Notes: a model not told the origin generated them from the letters alone. A stretch of 64,000 nucleotides of DNA from Bacillota bacterium (GCA_023459275.1 JAEWVC010000091.1:62001-126000), one strand, 5' to 3'; shown: positions 1 to 7,644, numbered from the stretch's first letter. Numbers and translations: made by a program.

Positions 1-650
1 ATGCGCTTTTCCCGGTCGTTCAGCCGCCGCATGGCCTCCTTGATGGTAATTTCCTCCAGCCAAGCCTCGTCCACGTGCTTGTCGTCCTTCACCTGGTCCA
101 TGATATAGATGGCGTCACCGCCGTCGTTGTATACGGGCTCAAACAGGGATACGGGGTCCTGGATGGCTTCCAGCGCGAATACCACATCCTCGCGGGGGAT
201 GTGCAGTTCGGCGGCCAGTTCGGTGACGGTGGGTTCCCGGTTAAGCTGTCCGGCCAGGCGGTCGCGCGCCTGCAACGCCTTGTAGGCGATGTCCCGCAAG
301 GACCGGCTGACCCTGATGGCGTTGTTGTCCCGGAGATACCGGCGGATTTCCCCAATGATCATGGGCACCGCATACGTGGAAAACCGTACATTTTGGGTCA
401 CGTCGAAGTTATCCAGCGCCTTGATGAGCCCGATGCACCCCACCTGGAACAGGTCGTCCACGTTTTCACCGCGGTTGGTAAAGCGCTGGATCACGCTCAG
501 CACCAGCCGCAGGTTGCCTCTTATGAATTCTTCCCGCGCCGCCTGGTCGCCGCTGTGGACCAATGGGAAAAGCTGGCGCATGCGCTCATTGTTCAAAACG
601 GGCAAAGAGGATGTGTCTACGCCGCAGATTTCTACCTTTCCTGTTGCCAT
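1..650 (-). CDS. sigG: RNA polymerase sporulation sigma factor SigG (partial, C-terminus outside window)
   Basis: Forespore-specific sigma-70 family factor that directs late forespore gene expression. The N-terminus carries the SigG hallmark KVEICGVDTSSLPVL, followed by region 2 (NLRLVLSVIQRF, DDLFQVGCIGLIKA, FSTYAVPMIIGEIRRYLRD) and region 3 (AGQLNREPTVTELAAEL). Region 4 runs off the window edge. The ATG is preceded by GGAGGA at good spacing. It lies just downstream of sigE in the same direction, the usual clostridial and bacillary order. About 216 residues are visible of a usual ~257. The identification is secure because the N-terminal motif separates SigG from SigF. Confidence 0.95.
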   Translation of the reverse strand, partial: MATGKVEICGVDTSSLPVLNNERMRQLFPLVHSGDQAAREEFIRGNLRLVLSVIQRFTNRGENVDDLFQVGCIGLIKALDNFDVTQNVRFSTYAVPMIIGEIRRYLRDNNAIRVSRSLRDIAYKALQARDRLAGQLNREPTVTELAAELHIPREDVVFALEAIQDPVSLFEPVYNDGGDAIYIMDQVKDDKHVDEAWLEEITIKEAMRRLNDREKR

Positions 651-680
651 ACCGCATTCCTCCACGATTCCGGATGATTG

Positions 681-710
681 CAGTATGACCCCATGAAAGG
701 GGTTTTATGC
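681..710 (-). promoter_or_regulatory. Candidate SigG/SigF-type promoter of sigG
   Basis: On the minus strand GCATA (710-706) is followed after 18 bases by CATACTG (687-681), resembling the SigG/SigF consensus (GHATR then CATNNTA). This would give autoregulation of sigG as known in Bacillus. The spacer contains CCCC/GGGG self-complementarity. It rests only on consensus matching. Confidence 0.4.
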
Positions 711-721
711 CGTGCGACAAA

Positions 722-1462
722 CTAACTGCTGATGCGCGTCAGTTCGACATGCAGGCGGGAAAGGATGCGCTTTTCCAGCCTTGAGATGTAGGACTGGGAA
801 ATGCCCAGAATGTCCGCCACTTCCTTTTGCGTTTTTTCATGCCCGCCGGACAGCCCGAAACGAAGCTGCATGATGCGCTGCTCCCTGGGGCTCAAGTGGT
901 CCAGCGCCAGGGAAAGAAGCTGCTTCTCCACGCTTTCCTCAATGCATTTATACACCATGTCGCCTTCTGTGCCCAAAACGTCCGAAAGCAGCAGCTCGTT
1001 GCCGTCCCAGTCGGTTTTCAGCGGCTCATCCAGAGATACCTCCAGCCTGGTGCGGCTGTTGCGGCGCAAAAACATCAACACTTCGTTTTCAATGCACCGG
1101 GAGGCATAGGTGGCCAGTTTGATCTTTTTGTCGGGATCGAAGGTGTTGACCGCCTTGATGAGCCCAATGGTGCCGATGGAGATCAGGTCTTCCAGCGCGA
1201 TGCCGGTGTTTTCGAATTTCCTGGCGATGAATACTACAAGGCGCAGGTTCCGCTCGATGAGGATGGAGCGCACTGTACCATCATCTTCCCGGAGCTTATC
1301 CACCAGCAGCCGCTCCTCCTGAAGCGTCAGGGGAACGGGCAGCGGCTCCGGCCCGCCGATGTAGCCAACCTGGCCCGGGCGTAAAAGGGCCAGCCAGAAC
1401 AGCACCTTCCTTCGCAGGGCTTGGTACCATTTCCCGGGAAAGCCGTGCCGTTTGGGACGCAT
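722..1462 (-). CDS. sigE: RNA polymerase sporulation sigma factor SigE (pro-sigma E)
   Basis: Mother-cell sigma factor made as an inactive precursor. The basic, hydrophobic N-terminus (KWYQALRRKVLFWLALL then YIGGPEPLPVPL) is the pro-sequence that anchors it to the membrane and is cut by SpoIIGA. Region 2 (RNLRLVVFIARKFENTG, DLISIGTIGLIKA, YASRCIENEVLMFLRR) and region 4 (LSPREQRIMQLRFGL, EVADILGISQSYISRLEKRI) are complete. I chose the ATG beginning MRPKRHG because AAAGGAGG lies upstream; an earlier in-frame ATG at 1483 lacks such a site. 246 residues, near the family norm of ~240. It follows spoIIGA closely, the classic spoIIG operon. Confidence 0.96.
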   Translation of the reverse strand: MRPKRHGFPGKWYQALRRKVLFWLALLRPGQVGYIGGPEPLPVPLTLQEERLLVDKLREDDGTVRSILIERNLRLVVFIARKFENTGIALEDLISIGTIGLIKAVNTFDPDKKIKLATYASRCIENEVLMFLRRNSRTRLEVSLDEPLKTDWDGNELLLSDVLGTEGDMVYKCIEESVEKQLLSLALDHLSPREQRIMQLRFGLSGGHEKTQKEVADILGISQSYISRLEKRILSRLHVELTRISS

Positions 1463-1496
1463 GGGCGTGCCTCCTTTATGCATGCATAGGATTTTA

Positions 1497-2378
1497 TCAG
1501 CGTGCGGAGTTCCGCTGCGCGGCGCTTGGAACTGCCCCGCCTTCCTCTGAAAATTCGGCAGAAGGCGGCTCGGGGTATCCGGAGGTGTTTAGTACCGTTG
1601 CAGGCACAAGGGCCTGTGCTCCGCCGTACCCGGCCGGAGCAATGGCAACCAACGCGTGGATGTCCCGCCAGACGCCGCCCGACCTGACGCGGATAAAGCT
1701 GGGGCGAAAGCACATCATCAGCCCGTGTCCGGCGGCAGTTTGAACCCGCAGCAGCCGGAAGCCCGGCGGAAGCGTTTCAAATTCCCTGGGTTTCCATCCG
1801 CCGGGGAGGAGAGGTTTCAAAGCGCAGAAGGAGGCTACCACCACGGGCAGGCCGGTGACCGGGTCCGCAAGCAGGTTGCCTGTATCCAGCATGGCCGGCA
1901 GGCGGATTGGCTCGATGCCTGCCCCTCCGCCATGGAAGGCGATCTCCACCATGGTCACACCGGCGGAAGGTTTGATTTTGATATCCAGAAGCAGCACAAT
2001 TCCGGGCAGGCACAGGAAAAGCGACAAAAAAGCCGGCCACAGGGGGATTCCCTGGGCGGTGAGCCAGTTCATGACCCCTCCCAGCGCGAGCCCTGTGAGC
2101 AGGATCATCACTGCGGCCTTGAGCACCAGCATCACCCGAAGGCCGGGAAACAGCAGCCGGGCCATGAGAAGCGTGGCCAGCAGCAAAAAGGGAAGTGAGC
2201 GCAGAAAGGAAAATCCCGGCAGAAAAGCCGCGGTCCCATAAGCCGCGCCGCACAGCGCGGCATACGCCAAATGCCGTCCCCTGGTGACCGCTACCCCCAT
2301 CAGCCGGGCCGCAAGCCATAGGGACAGGCCGTTTATCAGCGTATTGACCAGCGCAAACAGCTCTCCGTTCACACGCAT
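1497..2378 (-). CDS. spoIIGA: Sigma-E processing peptidase SpoIIGA
   Basis: Membrane aspartic protease that removes the pro-sequence of SigE after septation, on a signal from forespore SpoIIR. The first ~130 residues hold about five hydrophobic segments. The cytoplasmic C-terminal half carries the catalytic motif DTGN (Asp165) in the context LPAMLDTGNLLADP, typical of this family. The start has GGGAGGA just upstream. It is the first gene of the spoIIG operon, 34 bases ahead of sigE. At 293 residues it has the expected length. Confidence 0.93.
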   Translation of the reverse strand: MRVNGELFALVNTLINGLSLWLAARLMGVAVTRGRHLAYAALCGAAYGTAAFLPGFSFLRSLPFLLLATLLMARLLFPGLRVMLVLKAAVMILLTGLALGGVMNWLTAQGIPLWPAFLSLFLCLPGIVLLLDIKIKPSAGVTMVEIAFHGGGAGIEPIRLPAMLDTGNLLADPVTGLPVVVASFCALKPLLPGGWKPREFETLPPGFRLLRVQTAAGHGLMMCFRPSFIRVRSGGVWRDIHALVAIAPAGYGGAQALVPATVLNTSGYPEPPSAEFSEEGGAVPSAAQRNSAR

Positions 2379-2523
2379 ATCCGTTCCTCCCTATCGGGCG
2401 CTGTTCACAGTATATGATGACCCCATGGCCAGATATGTTGATTCAGGGTGCGAAACTATGCGCACGCATGCCAGGATACGACAGGCGGCTGCCGGATTTT
2501 TGCGGGGATTTTTTGAAAAGGGG

Positions 2524-2552
2524 TTGACAAAAAGTGCGGTTTAAACTACAAT
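2524..2552 (+). promoter_or_regulatory. Sigma-A type promoter for the small HTH gene
   Basis: TTGACA (2524-2529) and TACAAT (2547-2552) are separated by exactly 17 bases, ahead of the small XRE-type regulator. It is divergent from the spoIIG operon. Confidence 0.75.
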
Positions 2553-2585
2553 GCAAACAAATGTTCTTATATGGAGGAAATGCAT

Positions 2586-2837
2586 ATGATGCCGCGCAAA
2601 CAGCGGAGGTGGCAGGAACAGGCGCAGAAGGCGATGGCATACCGGGATTGGCTTGTGCAGGCAAGGCTCAACGCCCGCATGACGCAAAAGCAGGTGGCGG
2701 CTGCCTGCGGTATTTCCCGCAGCTGCTATCAAAAATATGAGTATGGGATGCGGACACCCAAGAAACAAAAGCTGGATGAGCTGTTGCAGGTGCTTTCCAT
2801 TCAGGCGCCCGGTTTCGACAAGAGAGAGGAGGAATAG
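2586..2837 (+). CDS. Small XRE-family helix-turn-helix protein
   Basis: An 83-residue protein that is essentially one helix-turn-helix: LVQARLNARMTQKQVAAACG then ISRSCYQKYEYGMRTP, a Cro/CI-type fold, preceded by a basic N-terminus. Four in-frame ATGs lie close together; the one at 2586 is best placed because GGAGG (2573-2577) sits 8 bases upstream and would be part of the coding region for the first ATG. It has its own sigma-A promoter and runs divergently from spoIIGA. Its targets are unknown; proximity to spoIIG suggests, but does not show, a role in sporulation entry. Confidence 0.7.
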   Translation: MMPRKQRRWQEQAQKAMAYRDWLVQARLNARMTQKQVAAACGISRSCYQKYEYGMRTPKKQKLDELLQVLSIQAPGFDKREEE

Positions 2838-2839
2838 GG

Positions 2840-2986
2840 TTGTTTAGCTTGATAAGATACTGGTACGACCAAAAGCGGACGCTCCGCAGGCAGTACCGCA
2901 GCCTTCTCTGCAGCAGATGGGAAAGGCGGAACCACCCGGCGTTTAACCGGAACCGCAATCGCTGGTCCATGACAAAAACGCTGTAG
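2840..2986 (+). CDS. Putative 48-residue basic ORF with TTG start
   Basis: A TTG start lies two bases past the stop of the HTH gene, with AGAGGAGGAA about 7 bases upstream. The product would be short and rich in Arg, Trp and Tyr (LIRYWYDQKRTLRRQYRS). No family is recognised. The placement suggests translational coupling with the HTH gene, but the ORF is short and could be chance. Confidence 0.35.
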   Translation: MFSLIRYWYDQKRTLRRQYRSLLCSRWERRNHPAFNRNRNRWSMTKTL

Positions 2987-3097
2987 CCGTCCAGCCGCCT
3001 TGGGCCTTACGGAAAAGGCAGCACAAGATATTGTATGCTGTCCGTTTCAAGGGAGTGGCGCAGGGGTATATTTTTTTGAAAAGGAGGAGATGTTGCC

Positions 3098-3400
3098 ATG
3101 ACAACATGCAGCGTAAGGATATTGAACGGAAAAATGGAACAGCAGGAGATCGACGCCTATGTGGAGCGGGCGGAAAAGCGGTTTGGAAAAAGGCCCAGGG
3201 GGATCGACATCTTGATGGACGGCGATTATGTGGAATTGACCTATGACTTCGGCCCCCAGCCATTCCACCGCATCCGTCGGATCACTGGTTATCTGGTAGG
3301 CACGCTGGAACGCTTCAACAACGGAAAGGCCGCCGAGGAAAGGGACAGGGTGAAGCATTCCTTGCAAACGGATTGCGGGACGGAGCGAATTCCTGTATAA
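3098..3400 (+). CDS. Small protein similar to an anaerobic ribonucleotide reductase (NRDD) C-terminal segment
   Basis: A 100-residue protein with AAAAGGAGGAG upstream of its ATG. Its C-terminal part FHRIRRITGYLVGTLERFNN followed by KAAEERDRVKH resembles the short conserved block often annotated in clostridia as anaerobic ribonucleoside-triphosphate reductase. It lacks the glycyl-radical catalytic domain, so it is not itself a reductase. It may be a stand-alone regulatory or accessory piece. No nrdD or nrdG lies nearby. The family assignment comes from recollection of the motif and is moderate. Confidence 0.55.
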   Translation: MTTCSVRILNGKMEQQEIDAYVERAEKRFGKRPRGIDILMDGDYVELTYDFGPQPFHRIRRITGYLVGTLERFNNGKAAEERDRVKHSLQTDCGTERIPV

Positions 3401-3459
3401 TGCAAGGGTGGATGCGCCTCAATCGTTATATGGTCATCCGGGCGAAAGGAGCCGCTTTT

Positions 3460-3987
3460 GTGAAATACCTTCGGCGGTTTGTTTGGTACCTTGCCACGCG
3501 GCTGATGCTGCTATGTACTGTCTTGGGGCTGATGGTGGTAGCGTTTTACTATTCCATGAACGCTACGAATATCTATATCGTGCTCAAGGATGGCATGGCA
3601 AAGCGGGCGCAGGTGATCATGATGGGCGAGGACCCCTCGGATCTGACCAAATATTTTCAAAAAAACTTTTTGGACTATGATTCGGCGCTGAAAGCGGCGG
3701 AACAGGGCAGTTCGCCGTACCGGCAATACACCATCCGCGGCATCGACCACCGCCTGGATATGAGGTGGATGTGGAGTTGGCCCTGGGAGGATACGGCCAA
3801 GGCGGATATTACTGAAAGCATACCGCGCATCGACGGCCGGGCCGACAGCGCGAGCCGGGAGGCACTGCTGGCCGTAGGCGGCGAGGAGAGCCTGTCCCCG
3901 CCCAAGTGGGATACCGCCTCCTACAGGGCGATCCTGATCCGCGAAAACGGCCAGTGGCGCATCAAAAGCCTGACAAAAACAAACTAA
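3460..3987 (+). CDS. Membrane-anchored protein of unknown function
   Basis: A GTG start is chosen because CGAAAGGAG lies just upstream; the longer frame back to 3373 overlaps the previous gene and lacks a site. The 175-residue product starts with basic residues, then one transmembrane helix (LMLLCTVLGLMVVAFYYSM, roughly residues 13-32), and a ~140-residue domain predicted outside the cell ending in SYRAILIRENGQWRIKSL. It has the look of a small sporulation-associated envelope protein, but I do not recognise a named family. The first copy of the structured repeat follows it in its 3' region. Confidence 0.65.
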   Translation: MKYLRRFVWYLATRLMLLCTVLGLMVVAFYYSMNATNIYIVLKDGMAKRAQVIMMGEDPSDLTKYFQKNFLDYDSALKAAEQGSSPYRQYTIRGIDHRLDMRWMWSWPWEDTAKADITESIPRIDGRADSASREALLAVGGEESLSPPKWDTASYRAILIRENGQWRIKSLTKTN

Positions 3988-3999
3988 ACAGAACAAATA

Positions 4000-4030
4000 G
4001 AACGCCCTTCCGGTTGCCGGAAGGGCGTTC
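4000..4030 (+). repeat. Perfect 14-bp stem hairpin, first of two identical copies
   Basis: GAACGCCCTTCCGG is followed by a TTG loop and the exact complement, directly after the membrane protein gene. No T-run follows, so it is a terminator-like hairpin but not a textbook intrinsic terminator. An identical copy occurs at 4345-4375, so the two bracket the structured element as direct repeats. Confidence 0.8.
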
Positions 4031-4047
4031 AGGCTATCAAAAAACCA

Positions 4048-4340
4048 TAGGAGGTATTGGAGGCTCCGAAGATGAGCGCCGCCTGCGGCGGATGAAGCGA
4101 AATCGGAGGAGGCCGGCGAAACGAGCCGTGGGAACGGTAGTGAACCATGGCGACAATTGAGCCGGATGGCTCCGTGGTCCTCCAAGTGCAAATCGAAAAT
4201 CAGCGACATGTGCGGTGATTTTCGCTGGAATTTCGAAGAAATTCCTACCTTGCCCGAGCAAATGGCCGCACAATGGCGCAGCCAGTGTGCAATGCAGCGA
4301 GGGAAAACCTTCGACAAAGGGGCAAAGCCACTTTGTCGAT
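4048..4340 (+). repeat. Structured multi-hairpin repeat, copy A (with an internal insertion)
   Basis: Begins TAGGAGGTATTGGAGG and ends CCACTTTGTCGAT. The core matches, in reverse complement, the sequence at 35999-36183. Conserved hairpins are CGAAAATCA/TGATTTTCG (4194-4224), GGAATTTC-gaa-GAAATTCC (4227-4245) and CGACAAAG/CTTTGTCG (4312-4338). The first stem, GGAGG/CCTCC, is interrupted here by about 110 extra bases that contain a second repeat (4105-4169). It lies in the sense direction behind the upstream gene and stops 4 bases before a hairpin. Confidence 0.8.
4105..4169 (+). repeat. Nested short repeat inside copy A
   Basis: The stretch beginning GGAGGAGGCCGGCGAAACG and ending ATTGAGCCGGATGG closely matches the reverse complement of 45209-45272. 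It occupies the apical part of the first stem of copy A and is absent from copy B. Confidence 0.7.
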
Positions 4341-4344
4341 AGCT

Positions 4345-4375
4345 GAACGCCCTTCCGGTTGCCGGAAGGGCGTTC
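4345..4375 (+). repeat. Second copy of the GAACGCCCTTCCGG hairpin
   Basis: Identical to the hairpin at 4000-4030. It lies between the structured repeat and the convergent LUD-domain gene, and probably serves as a transcriptional stop or mRNA end for both directions although no T-run is present. Confidence 0.75.
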
Positions 4376-4385
4376 AGCTTGGCTA

Positions 4386-5003
4386 TCAGTATCCCAGGGT
4401 TTCCTCCACCAGCACCACGGTGATATTTCTGCCCTTGGGTACCCGGGACAGGGTGACGATGATGTTGCACATGCAATCCTCGAAGCACTCCGACGGCTTG
4501 CAGATCCCCGTGCGGGCGCAGGGCGTGTCCAGGGACAGCCGCCTTGCGTTGGCGGGGCACGCCTGCTGCTTGATCCTGGCCACGGCGGTATTCATTCCGC
4601 CCTCCGTAAGCTTGGAGTGGCTGATGACAAGGTAGACTTGTCTTGGGCCGTCAAACATGGCAGCCACCCGGTTGCCGGTACCGTCGATGTTCACCAGTTG
4701 GCCGTCGCGGGTAACGGCATTGGTGGAGGCAAGATATACATCCGCCTGTCTGGCTTTCATCCGGGCGGCGGCCGCTTCCTCTTTGGGAGCGTCCCAATGC
4801 CAGTATACCTGGTTGCCCCGCGCCCGCAGGGCGGGGGCGACATCCAGTTCCCGGATGGTCATGGAACCGCCGATGCCTACGGAGGCGTTTTCAGGGATTC
4901 TGGACAACAGAAATTCCTTCGCCTCCCGCGCCGTTAGAAGCGGCACCACTTCAAATCCCCGGCCCCTCATCTGGGAAATAACCTGCTCTATGGCCTCCTG
5001 CAT
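4386..5003 (-). CDS. LUD-domain (LutC/YkgG family) protein
   Basis: A single LUD (DUF162) domain covers most of the 205 residues, with GIGGSMTIRELDV (near residues 43-55), LASTNAVTRDGQLVNIDGTGNRV and a C-terminal Cys cluster (CPANARRLSLDTPCARTGIC...CFEDCMC) of the kind seen in stand-alone clostridial members. Relatives act in lactate oxidation complexes with LutA and LutB, which are absent here, so the substrate is unclear. An alternative GTG start lies three codons upstream. The Cys-rich tail could bind a metal or Fe-S centre, which is inference. Confidence 0.8.
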   Translation of the reverse strand: MQEAIEQVISQMRGRGFEVVPLLTAREAKEFLLSRIPENASVGIGGSMTIRELDVAPALRARGNQVYWHWDAPKEEAAAARMKARQADVYLASTNAVTRDGQLVNIDGTGNRVAAMFDGPRQVYLVISHSKLTEGGMNTAVARIKQQACPANARRLSLDTPCARTGICKPSECFEDCMCNIIVTLSRVPKGRNITVVLVEETLGY

Positions 5004-5051
5004 ATCCCTCACCCCTCGTTCATGATTGTTCTGAAAAGAAAACTTATGTTT

Positions 5052-6098
5052 TTACTGGGCAAGTATGGCTTCCTGCACGGCACCCACGCCCTCCGTATAC
5101 GGGTTCAGGGGGAAAGCGGTGTCCCCCTGGATGCGCTCCACCACGCTTTGCGCCTCCTCCCCGTAGACGGGGTAAGGCTGGAAATTGCTTTGGGGCTGGG
5201 TGCCGCTGGTATGCACAGGCAGGATGGTCAATTGCTGGCTGTAGAACGCTCCATCCCAAAAAGTGAGCTTTACCCTGGCGATATAGGCCTGCAGGCTGCG
5301 CTCGTTCAACTCCATGTTGCCGCCGAAAACGAAGTTGCCCAGGCTGTACAAAATCAGCCGGTTGTTGTATACCTCAATCCCCTGCACCACGTGGGGATGG
5401 GTGCCCACCACCAGGTCGGCACCGCTGCGGATTACCTCATGGGAGGTCAAAAACTGCTTTTTGCTGTGCACGAAGGAATATTCCCAGCCAAAGTGCATAT
5501 TCACCACCACAAACTGGCAGCCTTCCTCCGTTTTCAGCTGCGTAATCCTTTTGTTCAGCGTTTTGCCGTAGGTGTTGTAATCCGTGATGGTGATGCCAAG
5601 GAAAGCGATACGGATGCCATCCTTTTCCAGGATATACTCATCCGCCTTCTCGCAGTAGGCGATGCCCGCGTTTTGCAAAACCTCCTTGGTGCTCACCATA
5701 CCTTTTGTACCATAATCGTCGGTGTGATTGTTGGCCAGATTGACCATCTCCACCCCGCTCTGGGTAAGAATATCCACAAAAGAGGAGGGCCCCCGGAAAC
5801 GGTAGGTCTGCTTTCTGTTTTCTCCTTCCGATGTGTCCTTGAGCACGCATTCCAGGTTGACTACTGTCCAATCGTCCTGGAAAAAGAAATCCCGCACCTT
5901 TTCCATGGGATACGCAAGACCTTTTTCAGTGACCACGGAATCAAAGGTGCCGGCCCGGTTCCGCAGGTATTCCTGGCTGCCCAGGGTACAATCTCCGGCA
6001 AAGGAGAGAGTAACGGTTACCTCTTCGGCCAGGCAGGAGGAAGCAAGAAGCAAAAGCGACAGGAAGAGTGTCAGGAAAAAAGACAGCGATAATTTCAT
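5052..6098 (-). CDS. CapA-family metallophosphoesterase-like protein (paralog 2)
   Basis: Secreted or anchored protein of the CapA/PgsA family. The start MKLSLSFF has GGAGG upstream and gives a hydrophobic signal segment. Family motifs are complete: FAGDCTLG, VVNLECVL, FRGPSSFVDIL, NLANNHTDDYG, VVVNMHFGWEY, GADLVVGTHPHVVQGIEVY and YSLGNFVFGG. CapA proteins are linked to poly-gamma-glutamate or cell-surface polymer production, but no capB, capC or pgs genes are here, so this is a stand-alone member. It lies 19 bases behind a paralog in the same direction, so the pair is co-transcribed. Confidence 0.87.
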   Translation of the reverse strand: MKLSLSFFLTLFLSLLLLASSCLAEEVTVTLSFAGDCTLGSQEYLRNRAGTFDSVVTEKGLAYPMEKVRDFFFQDDWTVVNLECVLKDTSEGENRKQTYRFRGPSSFVDILTQSGVEMVNLANNHTDDYGTKGMVSTKEVLQNAGIAYCEKADEYILEKDGIRIAFLGITITDYNTYGKTLNKRITQLKTEEGCQFVVVNMHFGWEYSFVHSKKQFLTSHEVIRSGADLVVGTHPHVVQGIEVYNNRLILYSLGNFVFGGNMELNERSLQAYIARVKLTFWDGAFYSQQLTILPVHTSGTQPQSNFQPYPVYGEEAQSVVERIQGDTAFPLNPYTEGVGAVQEAILAQ

Positions 6099-6117
6099 GA
6101 AATCCTCCAAGGGGAGA

Positions 6118-7257
6118 TTATTGAACCTGCACCGCGGGAAGCGGCGCCCCCTCGCCCGTGACATAGGCCGGGATAAGAAAATCCGTGTCCTGCCGGACTG
6201 CTTTCAGTGCGGCTTCCGCCTGGGCGCCGGTAAGCAATACAGGGGAGAAAGAGTTTCCGCTTGCTTTTCCCGTAAAGCGTATGGGATACAGGGCGCTTTC
6301 CATGCGCGTCAAACAGCCGTCTTCCAGATAAAATGTGACCCTTGCGGCCAGCGCCGTTGTTTCGCGGGGGTTGTGGTTCCCGCCGAATACGCAGTTGCCC
6401 AGGCTGTAAAAGATCAGGCCGCCGTTGTAGCTTTCCACGCCTTGGGCCACGTGGGGATGGTGGCCGGCCACCACATCTGCGCCGGCGTCGATCAAAAACC
6501 GGGCCATGTCCCGCTGATAGGCGTTATGCTTCGCGGCATACTCCTGGCCGGCGTGCATGGCGTAAAGGATCACCTGGCAGCCCGCTTCCCGCAAAAGGGC
6601 GATTTGGCGGCGTACGGTTTCCTTCTTGGCCTCTGTCAGGCTCCCACGGATCCCCGCCAGGCCGACCCGGCCTCCCGCCGTGCTAAATGCGCAGAGCCAT
6701 TCGCCCCCCGCGTAGGCCACGCCATGCTCCGTAAGCGCCGAAATCGTGGCTTCCCGGCCGGCAGAGCCATAATCGTCAAAGTGGTTATTGGAAAGGTTTA
6801 CAGCCTCCACACTCCCCAGGGGCAGGATGCCGGCGAAGGAAGCCGGACCGCGGAAGGCAAATTCCTTATCCACGTTTTCTCCCCGGCTGCTGTCGGAAAG
6901 CACGCCTTCCAGATTTACGTAGGTCAGGTCATCCTCCGAAAACAGAGATTTCAAACCGGAAAAAGGATAGGCCAGCCCTTTTTGGGAAACAGTCATGGTC
7001 AACCCGTTTGATTGACGGTTGGCTGATTCCGTGCCGCCCAGGGTACAGTCGCCGGCCAATGTCACCTTGATCACGGCGGGAGGCGGTGCCCCTTCGGCCA
7101 CCAGATAGTCCGCGGCAAATTCGGGCGGATCGGCTGTATCCAAAAAAGAAGCGTGCTCCGCATGGGCCGGAACAAGGACCAGCGCCAGCGCCACACACAG
7201 GAGAACCCCTTTTATGGATGTACCTGCAGCCAACTTTCCTGAAAAGGACGCGCCCAT
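6118..7257 (-). CDS. CapA-family metallophosphoesterase-like protein (paralog 1)
   Basis: First of two tandem CapA paralogs. The ATG at MGASFSGK is preceded by GGGAGGGG and opens a signal peptide ending in VPAHAEHA. Motifs: LAGDCTLGGTES, YVNLEGVLSD, FRGPASFAGIL, NLSNNHFDDYG, LYAMHAGQEY, GADVVAGHHPHVAQGVESY and YSLGNCVFGG. Compared with the second paralog, THPH becomes HHPH and MHFG becomes MHAG, as elsewhere in the family. An extended -10 element TGGTATAAT (7291-7286) precedes it. Function in cell-envelope polymer metabolism is inferred from family only. Confidence 0.87.
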   Translation of the reverse strand: MGASFSGKLAAGTSIKGVLLCVALALVLVPAHAEHASFLDTADPPEFAADYLVAEGAPPPAVIKVTLAGDCTLGGTESANRQSNGLTMTVSQKGLAYPFSGLKSLFSEDDLTYVNLEGVLSDSSRGENVDKEFAFRGPASFAGILPLGSVEAVNLSNNHFDDYGSAGREATISALTEHGVAYAGGEWLCAFSTAGGRVGLAGIRGSLTEAKKETVRRQIALLREAGCQVILYAMHAGQEYAAKHNAYQRDMARFLIDAGADVVAGHHPHVAQGVESYNGGLIFYSLGNCVFGGNHNPRETTALAARVTFYLEDGCLTRMESALYPIRFTGKASGNSFSPVLLTGAQAEAALKAVRQDTDFLIPAYVTGEGAPLPAVQVQ

Positions 7258-7363
7258 GATCCCCTCCCGGTAAACGGATGCCCTGATTATACCATATCCG
7301 GGGGGAAATGCATAGGTTGCGATTTGCGCCAAAAAGTAAAAAACGTGCGGGCTGCGCTAAAAA

Positions 7364-7396
7364 AGAAAAAATCCCGCGTTGTGTTCAATGCGGGAT
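7364..7396 (-). terminator. Intrinsic terminator of the 6S-like RNA
   Basis: On the minus strand ATCCCGC pairs with GCGGGAT around a short loop (7396-7371) and is followed by TTTTTTCTTTT. Confidence 0.85.
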
Positions 7397-7638
7397 ACAG
7401 GCGCTGCTCTTGCCAAGGAAGGGTTCCAGGGAGAGCGGCCTATGCAGCGCCCCAAAGTGCCGCTGCGCCGAGTTTTCTCACCCGCTTCTAAAGCAGGCTG
7501 GTGCCCTGTCCCGCATTTCTGCCGTCCCCTGGCGTTTTTACAAACGGGGGCATGACATCCGCGCGGGAACGCCGGGCTCCAAATGTGGAGATGTGGGTAA
7601 AACCAAAGCGCTGGCGCACACTTCAGGAGCCTTCTGCT
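7365..7638 (-). ncRNA. ssrS: Probable 6S RNA
   Basis: No plausible protein is encoded between a strong promoter (7674-7645) and a clear terminator. The predicted transcript folds into one long rod: UCCUGAAGUG pairs with CACUUUGGGG, UGCGCC with GGCGCA, then GUUUU-ACCC with GGGU-gag-AAAAC, an internal bubble carrying a small hairpin on each side (CUCC/GGAG and GCUUU/GAAGC), and an apical arm AGCCC/GGGC, UCCCGC/GCGGGA closed by CGUUU-GUAA-AAACG. A rod with a central bubble is the 6S RNA design that mimics an open promoter and binds sigma-A holoenzyme. The length (~270 with its 3' tail) is somewhat long. RNase P, tmRNA and SRP RNA signatures are absent. Confidence 0.55.
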
Positions 7639-7644
7639 GGGATT

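Noticed and set aside
3511..4560. A 349-codon frame on the minus strand crossing the structured repeat
   Set aside because: It runs through the membrane protein gene, both hairpins and the repeat. The shared peptide with the frame at 35835-36401 comes from the repeat itself, not from a protein family.
5022..6092. A 356-codon + strand frame
   Set aside because: Antisense to the second CapA paralog; no ribosome site and no recognisable motif.
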